From NCBI RefSeq assembly GCF_003589595.1, contig NW_020654289.1, forward strand, positions 5,710,177 to 5,774,176: a stretch of 64,000 nt of DNA. Direction: 5' to 3'. Each line of letters starts with the position of its first letter. Position 1 is the first letter of the stretch. This document shows, piece after piece, positions 56,955 through 64,000 of this stretch. The stretch is from Hyposmocoma kahamanoa (lineage: Eukaryota; Arthropoda; Insecta; Lepidoptera; Cosmopterigidae). The notes below the pieces were generated by a model. The model made no database searches. It was not told the DNA's origin and saw nothing but the letters and a program-made list of their open reading frames with translations. Both the position numbers and the translations under genes were made by a program.

Positions 56955-57175
56955 AGCTGTAGTTTCCACGCAGGTCCAACGGGGATTGGGAACTGAAATT
57001 GCTTTATAGGCGTATGCAGTTTTCCTCAGGATGTTTTCCTTTATCGAAAGGTCGTTGTAAATTTCAAATTAAATTTGGGCATAAATTCCGAAAAACTTAG
57101 ACGTACAAGCACGGATTGGAAGCCACGCCGCCGTATGCTTGAGAGGCGGTAGGACAAACCGCTATCACATCTATT
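56955..57175 (-). mobile_element. SINE-B, most of the element
   Basis: Minus strand: head TGATAGCGGTTTGTCCTACC then GCCTCTCAAGCATACGG, box-B region decayed. Body TCGGAATTTATGCCCAAATT, GGAAAACATCCTGAGGAAAA, then AGTTCCCAATCCCCGTTGGA. The ATGATG tail is absent. Confidence 0.65.
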
Positions 57176-58339
57176 TCATACACACAATTTTTTGATATCA
57201 TTTACATTATTTAAACGTAATTTCTCTTCTGTGTTTGTTTTTAATTTGCTGTAAGGTATAAAGTTCTTGGTTTCTCAACAATGTGTATAGAGCAAGAAAT
57301 ATTGTTTTTTAATTTATGATTCCAGATTTTTAAAAAGTGTGATTATTTTTATTGCGCCTCTACTAACTTCCTCACTTACTCCTAGCGCATTTTATATTCT
57401 TCCGCCTTCCGATTCGTGACCGCTAAAGGCTAGACCGAAACACGCTAAATACTGGCCTGGAATATACAAAGTTCAAACAAAGTCATCGACCTGCTACGAT
57501 GAAAAAGTAGTTTCTTTTGGAAATGTCCCGCGGGTGCGGCTGCTGGTCGGTGCGAAAAGAGTGTGCCGTTATGTTTTGCATTGAGCAAAAACTACACGCG
57601 CCACTTCCTGGTACTCCGTGGTTTGTTTCCCATTGCAGTATAGGGATTGCACAGTAAAGTGATATTTTTAGATTACAATCTTACGTGTTTTATATCAGAC
57701 TCGTTTTCAAAGTAAATTTGCTTGTGTTATGTAATATATACTTGTCATTTAGACGCTAAAGGTGGTTTTTCACTGGTGAGGCATGACGTGGATTGAAATT
57801 TGTATGACAAAACTTCAATGCTCTCCTAGCCCACATTCGGAAGAAATGGTCTGGATTGACGAGGATGGGCGAGGCGATTTGTTGACGTAATATTGAACCA
57901 TATTGCGGCCTGCATAGAGTATTATAATCTTAAACGCAAACGCTATTTCTCTCGCGATGGCTATTAATATCAATCGCGAGATCAGAGTGGAATACGTGCA
58001 ATTTGAGATTTAAAAAAAGATGGCTTCATCAGATTCTTTTTCCGTTAACATGTTAAATAATAATAATTTATGGGGCATGTTACTTCAGCCGCGTATTTAT
58101 CGCTAGATGAACTGAACAGCACTGCATCTTCACTATCCACAATCACAGGACAGTGGAAAACTACCATTAGATACGTAGCGATAAAAGGGGTAATTAAAAA
58201 GCTTGACTTTTATGTTTATTAGGCTGTACCAGCATATTACTTAATCTGTTGTTATAATTTAAAACATTTACTCGAGATTTAAAACTAATGTTGGTAATAT
58301 CTACTAAAAATTAAACATCTTAAAATTACACCTACTTTT
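57176..58339. other. Non-coding stretch, nothing recognised
   Basis: Somewhat higher GC at 57400..57650, with no exon found. Confidence 0.35.
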
Positions 58340-58592
58340 TTACGATATTAAGTTACGGGACGAAAAACGTGCGACTTGTTGTAAGCGACACGCCTGTCCA
58401 TAACAGTTGCAGTACCACTCAGAACTTTAAATCGTAAAGATCTGAAACACCCTACGATGTAAGTTGACAAATACCATGTGCCTGCAATTTCACCAGTACC
58501 CTTACCCTTCAAAACCGGAACGCAGTAATGCTTACATTACTGTTTGGCGGCACAAATATGTAAGGTAAGGCAGTACTTCCTCACTACTACTT
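58340..58592 (-). mobile_element. D repeat
   Basis: GATATTAAGTTACGGGACGA to AAGGTAAGGCAGTACTTCC. A gap lies between GATCTGAAACACCC and ATGTAAGTTGACAA. Confidence 0.75.
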
Positions 58593-58638
58593 AAGTATGA
58601 CAATAACATCTACAACTTATTTATTTATCACGCAATTA

Positions 58639-58865
58639 ACTGCCTCTGTGACCGAACGGTTATCATGCTGGTCTGTCACGCAGAAGTCCCGGGTTCGATT
58701 CCACTACGGGAGTAATATTTGTATGGTCTACATTTATTTCTCTCGTGAGTTTGGGTGTAATATGTGGTTGACTATACGAATGTGTGTCAATGGCACCCGA
58801 GACACGAAACTCCCTAGTGCGGTGCTAGGAATTATGAGTGTATTATTACTATTATTATTATATAA
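58639..58865 (+). mobile_element. SINE-A, full-length
   Basis: AACTGCCTCTGTGACCGAAC (box A), GTCCCGGGTTCGATTCCACT (box B), CTCGTGAGTTTGGGTGTAAT, and a tail of TATTATTACTATTATTATTA. Confidence 0.8.
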
Positions 58866-59559
58866 TTTAGACTCTCGCCGCTCCCTATTATTATTATTAT
58901 TATTATTTTAATTATTATATTTTTGGTATATGTTATACACACGTATTTCATTGCATACCGTCACACAAACACACCCTTCACATACGTAGGCGCGCTGATT
59001 CAATAACTTGTTTGGACATTACATCTGTAATGGTAGTTGTAAGAGGTTAGTAATCATAATTGTTGCTTTAATGCCGTAGCATTAGGTTAAACCTGTCATG
59101 TTTTTTTAAATAACTAAATATAAATATTTAAAAAATATTTTTTCTGAGTGCTTTTTCTGAGTGTTCGATCTTTGTATTAATAATTATAACAAACTAGTGG
59201 AGTAATTTCAGAAAAAATAATTGAATATCAATTCAATAAAAATTTAATTAACTAAATATAATATAAATAAATTATGTTCATTTTTAACAGCTATTATTGT
59301 AACATGTGGTTAACTATAATTAGCTTCACTCTATTTGTGTATTTTCTGAATTCTAATTTTATATTCTAAGTTAACCCGATGATAATAAAATAAATAATTA
59401 AACATAGTCATTATAATAAAGTCGATAAGTTAAGGTGACTGTTATTTATTGATATAATTTCCCAAATTCAACTAAATAATATTTTATAAGTGATACTGTT
59501 ATACTTTAGTAAATACCTGCTCAGTCAATAATTTTCGCTAACAATTATAGCACTAAAAA

Positions 59560-59845
59560 CATTGACTTACAATTATATGGACGTCGGGTCCGCGCTAAAA
59601 AGTGTCCGAACTTATAGGGCGTTAAAATCGTATACAGAGCGTCATTCACGCTCTAGTCTTCGTTTGTTCGACTGACAGCGAAGCAAGCAAAATTAGACAG
59701 TACTGCGATGACATTACAATTTAAATTCAACGTAATAGCTTTTTCATATTCCTTGACATGTCACTACGTTTAAATAGGTTGACTTGGGACATTTTTTTCG
59801 TGGTTTTTGTATTAGACCCGTTGTCCATTTATTTGTAAGTCAATG
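59560..59845 (-). mobile_element. E-family MITE, copy 5
   Basis: 286 bp with both inverted ends. Flanks ACTAAAAA (59552..59559) and ATTAAAAA (59846..59853) agree at 7 of 8. The right flank continues into DNA that is duplicated inside the composite element at 37.2 kb. Confidence 0.85.
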
Positions 59846-60331
59846 ATTAAAAATAATAATTTAACATGAAATTCAAAAATATCTTTCTTAGATAAACAAA
59901 TTACGCTTTTTTTTTTTTTTTTGCTTTTAATAATATAATAACGCACACACTCAACATAGCCCCGCACTAGGGAAACCCTGTGTCGCGGGTGCCATGGACA
60001 CACACATAGACAACCACAAATTACACCCAAACTCACGAGAGAAATAAATGTAGGTCATACAAATATTTCTCTCGGCCCGGGAATCGAACCTGGGACCTCT
60101 GCGTGGCAGTCCGGCATGGTAACCGTTCGGCCACGGAGGTAGTTAATGCTTGCTTGAAATTGTCACATTAATTGCACAGTACTCAATGGTAATTATTTAC
60201 ATTATTTATATCGAGTATCATATATTTAAACAAACTGAAACAAAACAGCTTTTGATGAACAACCAGAATAACGAAGTAGAATATGTCCCGTGAATATTAA
60301 AATTTTTAGTAGCAGTAGAGCTCCTTGTGAA
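59846..60331 (-). other. Paralogue of the DNA captured in the composite element
   Basis: Apart from a SINE-A insertion this interval is the reverse complement of 37232..37473. The 63 bp next to the E copy are identical (TTAACATGAAATTCAAAAAT, ATCTTTCTTAGATAAACAAA). The remainder (TAATTATTTACATTATTTAT, GATGAACAACCAGAATAA) differs at only a few positions. Homology ends inside the D repeat, just after GAGCTCCTTGTGAA. Confidence 0.8.
59931..60143 (-). mobile_element. SINE-A, well preserved
   Basis: AATAACGCACACACTCAACA through GGCCCGGGAATCGAACCTGG to GTTCGGCCACGGAGGTAGTT. A poly-T/A stretch lies beside its tail. The empty site survives in the 37.2-kb paralogue (GATTTCAAGCGTAATTTG). Confidence 0.85.
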
Positions 60332-61060
60332 GTAGTTCGTGCTGGGAAGTACTGCCGCCTTACCTATTTCTGCCGCCAAGCAGTAATGTCATCATTGCTG
60401 TGTTCCGGTTTTGAAGAGTTAAGGGTGCTGGTGAAATTACAGGCACATGAGACTTATCAACTTATGTCTCAGGGTGACTGGCGCAGTGGCAGTGCCCTTC
60501 AGATCTCTGCGATTTGAAGCTCTGAGTGGCATTGCAACTGTTATTGGCGCATTCAAACGTAATTTTAAATTGTATTTAATAGACAAGCAAAAAAGAAATT
60601 TGTGACAAATAAAGGAAAGCACACACAATCAGTGAACGAAAATGAAGCTAGTAGAAATGGTAATTATCGTAGGTTGGTAATTTTGTAATAGTACAACTTT
60701 AATAATCTAATAGATATTAAATATTTATTTATATTTATTTATTTTGATTCGCATATTTATATATTTTGTGTTAGTTGTTTGATTTGATATTTTATTTTGT
60801 TGTTGTATGTCGGTGGCGTCCGCTCATCTATTTGGTCACCACAGAATATCAGCGTCGGGTTGTTCTGCATGCACAACCCGGCAAATGCTGAGTGGCGACC
60901 ATTTTGGATCTCAATGTTTAGTTATAATTTAAGATTTACATTGTACATATTTGTTAAATGAGACCAAATAAATATTGTTTCTTTCTTTCTTTCTTTCTTT
61001 CTTTCTTATGGACAGGCGTGTAGCTTACCATCAGTTCGTCCCGTCACTTGATGTTATAAA
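60303..61060 (+). mobile_element. D repeat split by a LINE tail
   Basis: The left part ends AGTGGCATTGCAACTGTTAT at 60544. The right part resumes at 61006 with TTATGGACAGGCGTGTAGCT and ends TCGTCCCGTCACTTGATGTT plus an A-tail. TTAT is repeated on both sides of the insert. Confidence 0.8.
60545..61005 (+). mobile_element. 5'-truncated LINE with (TTTC)n tail
   Basis: Begins in a C-terminal frame (AFKRNFKLYLIDKQ and a stop), then 3' UTR with TTGTTCTGCATGCACAACCC (a short hairpin) and ATGTTTAGTTATAATTTAAG, and ends AATAAATATTGTTTC in a (TTTC)n array. A typical dead-on-arrival insertion. Confidence 0.65.
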
Positions 61061-61807
61061 AAAATACTTTTTTTAATTATTCGAAATAATCAACATATTT
61101 ATTTTCTTTGTTAATTATCCGATATATACTTACTAACTTACTATACTACTTACAATAATTGTACATTCTGATTCACAGTTCTGTCTCTTGTGAGTAAAAA
61201 TGACAAACAGGAAACTAAATTAACACGAAGAAAAATGTCTGGGAAAAAGATTTGGTATGTGACTTTATGTGATTGACATCGATGCCTTCTTTTCTCAAAC
61301 TCGTATCTTACAAAGAGTGAACGTTCAGCAGATGGTAAAACTTTCTATTTATTTTAAATTTCTTATCAAGGGTGTCAATTTGGATGCATTACTTTAAGAA
61401 TAGGCAAAAGCCAGTGTGTGAATGTGAAGGAAATTTGTATACACAATTCATTTTTTGCATTTCAGTAACTTTGTGTTTTAGATTAGAGTTTGAGAAAGTA
61501 AGGCGATGATTTGACACGTCTCTGGTAGACAATCCACAACATTACTAATTGCAGCAACTTTTATAAATATAAAGATGATTATCGTGACTATTATCACTTT
61601 GAACCATGCACACTAGTGATTTTGTGTATTACTTAATCTACTATAGTTGTTACATACACTGTATTTCACACGCAAGTGATCACTTGTTTCTGCGAACAGA
61701 TCGCGAACATTTCCGCAGCTTTGATCGCTGCTGCACTGTACAATATACTTGATATGCATATAAGCTTGTTCAGTGAGTGTAATTTGTGGCCCGATACAGT
61801 GTCTCTG

Positions 61808-61860
61808 GTTCGTTCCGTAGCTCAGTTGGAAGAGTGTCAGGCGCGGTATGCTGTAGATGG
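61808..61860 (+). repeat. tRNA-like pseudogene or SINE head
   Basis: GTTCCGTAGCTCAGTTGGAA then GAGTGTCAGGCGCGG is a good box A and stem, but the B box is decayed (ATGGTTCTATTTATATATAA). No cloverleaf closes. Confidence 0.45.
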
Positions 61861-62264
61861 TTCTATTTATATATAAGCCCGTTATTCAGTTCATTACAAT
61901 GAGTAAATAGTAATAAAATGAAACTATTCTTCTGGATCTATTCACGCTGATCCACAGTATAGAAGTAACCAACAGTTTACGGCAATAATTGTATTGTCCG
62001 ATAGTGACATTCTAGCTCCGATTCGGTCTATGGAATTGTGATTAGGCTGGGGTAAAAAATATCGATATTTAAAAAAAAATGATCGTATAAGTAGGTATGT
62101 CACAGATACTTTAAAACTCGATACATTGAATATCGATATATTTTTATTATTTAGTATTAAATTTGAAATTTTTAGGACGCAATTCAGTATCCAGACAGTG
62201 TCCAGACAACAATTCCATTATTATTTAGCAATAAAAGAAGATTTAAGGTCTGGTTCGGTCTCTA

Positions 62265-62455
62265 GTGAATATATATTAAAAAACATTGCATACGTTGCTC
62301 TGATCGCAAAGTAACTAAATACTTGTGTTATGGATCTCGGAAATAACGAACGGTACTACAAACACCTAGAAAAAAAAAAACAACAAATAACACCCAGGAC
62401 CTCAGAGATGACGACGCCATGAAAACCGGTGTGCAAGCCATTTGACCACGGAGGT
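62265..62455 (-). mobile_element. SINE-C, tRNA-derived, internally deleted
   Basis: Minus-strand head GACCTCCGTGGTCAAATGGC, TTGCACACCGGTTTTCATGG and GAGGTCCTGGGTGTTATTTG. Body TTTGTAGTACCGTTCGTTAT, TCCATAACACAAGTATTTAG and GATCAGAGCAACGTATGCAA. The 3' body also occurs at 29117..29226. Confidence 0.6.
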
Positions 62456-62689
62456 CGTCGAAGGGAACTGCTGGCTTTGGGCAAAGTATCAAAATATCGA
62501 TACAGCTTTTTGATGATAACCTATCACAAACTCGATTTTTTTCCGAAATAACGTTTGTTCGAATTTTTATTACACCGAAAACTGAATTATAACGAAACCG
62601 TTGTTATTTCAGGATTCGTTGGATGTTTATTGCAAAGACACGATTAGGTTCGGTTAGGTTCGGTTAAGTTAGGTTTAAAAGAAAAAACA

Positions 62690-62836
62690 TTTTCCTATAG
62701 GAAATGAAACTATTTTTCCGGATTTAAATCGCGTATATTTGTTTTTTCAAACAAACCGACGTTTCGGGCTCTTCACAGGTCCCATGGTCACGGTTGGCTG
62801 GGACCTGTAAAGGGCCCGAAACGTCGGTTTGTAGGA
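62690..62836. mobile_element. H foldback copy
   Basis: TCCTATAGGAAATGAAACTA, TTTCCGGATTTAAATCGCGT, CAAACAAACCGACGTTTCGG, a central CAGGTCCCATGG / GGGACCTG hairpin, then GGGCCCGAAACGTCGGTTTG. The right outer arm is missing. Confidence 0.6.
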
Positions 62837-62932
62837 CGTCTCGTCCTACCGGGTATCAATCATTGACCGCATTGGTCCATCGATCGTCGTCCCGCCTGGC
62901 AACTTGTCCTGCCCATCTCCTTACTTTTGTTC

Positions 62933-63005
62933 GGGACGGGACGGACAGGTCGTGCGCCTGATGGTAAGCTACACGCCTGTCGAAACCAGTTGCAACACTG
63001 TAGTC
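62933..63005 (-). mobile_element. D repeat 3' fragment
   Basis: GGGACGGGACGGACAGGTCG, TGATGGTAAGCTACACGCCT and CGAAACCAGTTGCAACACTG. Confidence 0.6.
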
Positions 63006-63316
63006 TAGGCTCTACTCTATGAGTAGAACTACTGGCTGAGTGAATATACACACATCAAAAGTGTCTAGGGATCAAGTGAATATTTTTGAAATAAAAATTA
63101 TTTAAGCAATATTTACCAAATCCAGTCTTCCAGGACGACTTCTTACTTTAATGCTTATGTTTTATTTAACCGCTTACCCCTATATTTAATTAAAATAAAC
63201 TAAAATTGATGTTTTTGCAAATTGTGGGAAAAAACTCAAATTAACGGCGTCAATTAAATGACAAAAAAATGGCGAAAATGATCATTTTGCTCATTTTGAT
63301 TGTAAAGATAAGAAAA

Positions 63317-64000
63317 TTAATAATCTGTATTTCCACCATTAACACGAATCACACAATTACAGCGATTTGGCATGCTTAAGATGAGTTCATCAAAATCACT
63401 TTGAGGAATGGCCGCTCATGTGTTTTGTAACAAGTCAAAATATTGTTGTAGAGTATGTACGGTATGCATACTCGGCACAGCTCTTCTTTGAAGCATATCC
63501 CATGCGTGCTCAATTGGATTGAGGTCTGGCGATTGAGCAGGCCACGGCAGAACGTTGATACGAGCTTCGGCAAGAATGCGTGTTACGACTCTAGCCGTGT
63601 GTGGACGTGCGTTGTCATGCATTAGTTGAAATGAATCACCCAACTGGCCTCGCAAAGGGATGATAACATCTGAAACAATCCTCTCTGCGTAAACTTGAGC
63701 ATTGAGGTTACCCCTGATCCAAATGAGATCGGTTCTTCCGCCGATCCAAATACCGGCCCATATCATTATTGTTCCCCCACCATATGGATGAACTTCCTGA
63801 CAATATCTCAAACGTTCATGACGTCCAGATGTTCTCCAAACTCGAGTACGTCTTGTATCCGGTCTCATACCGAAGCAGGATTCATCCGAAAAGCACACAT
63901 AGCGCCAGTCTTCTTCCTCCCAGTTTCTGTGTTCGCGAGCCCATCGTAAACGGGTCCTGCGATTGCAGGGTGCAATAGGTGGAACTCTGAGCGGCCTTCG
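63317..64000 (-). pseudogene. Tc1-type (DD34E) transposase, 5' end outside window
   Basis: Cut-and-paste transposase of the Tc1/mariner superfamily. The frame is open from the window edge (64000) to a TGA at 63416..63418. It then continues 32 codons (AAIPQSDFDELILSMPNRCN, CVIRVNGGNTDY) to TAA at 63317..63319, so the TGA is probably a single point mutation. The catalytic triad is visible: first D in CFSDESCF, second D in QLMHDNARPH, E in PDLNPIEHAW. Exactly 34 residues lie between the second D and the E, as in Tc1. The upstream part reads RRPLRVPPIAPCNRRTRLRW and AREHRNWEEEDWRYV. The DNA-binding half and 5' inverted end lie beyond the edge. A relatively young copy, probably inactive. Confidence 0.9.

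Overview
This is a eukaryotic nuclear window, AT-rich and crowded with repeats. It is most probably from a moth or butterfly (Lepidoptera). That rests on the tRNA-derived SINE whose 3' end runs into ATGATG, on LINE remnants of a type common in lepidopteran genomes, and on the general repeat style. Genus and family cannot be told. Family labels (SINE-A, D, E, O and so on) are local names for this window, not database names.

One host gene is visible, on the minus strand: part of an ADAMTS-type secreted metalloprotease. Four exons can be placed: 42453..42615 (prodomain), 21940..22590 (end of prodomain plus a long basic linker), 21510..21692 (furin-type site RSKR and start of the mature enzyme) and 21167..21417 (N-terminal half of the catalytic domain). 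All three joins between them keep the reading frame. The intron between the first two is about 19.9 kb; the next two are 247 and 92 bp. I found neither the signal-peptide exon (expected above 42.6 kb) nor the zinc-site exon (expected below 21.1 kb), so nearly all of the window is probably intron of this gene.

The rest is transposable-element archaeology. LINE fragments: a C-terminus at 320..764, a broken reverse transcriptase at 6554..7860, C-terminal pieces at 4.5, 17.4, 30.0, 32.2, 39.5 and 45.8-46.4 kb, an endonuclease piece at 51.0 kb and 3' tails at 54.3 and 60.5 kb. SINEs: at least four tRNA-derived families. A ~300-bp A-tailed repeat (D) with conserved hairpins occurs about 17 times. 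DNA transposons: two families with 8-bp target duplications (E and O, hAT-like), two adjacent PIF/Harbinger-like MITEs at 10.7-11.7 kb, several foldbacks, and a nearly intact Tc1-type transposase cut by the right edge.

The most interesting object is at 37208..37760. It is a composite mobile unit made of an E MITE plus 266 bp of captured flanking DNA, bounded by a perfect 8-bp duplication. A diverged paralogue of the captured DNA, still attached to an E copy and later hit by a SINE, lies inverted at 59560..60331.
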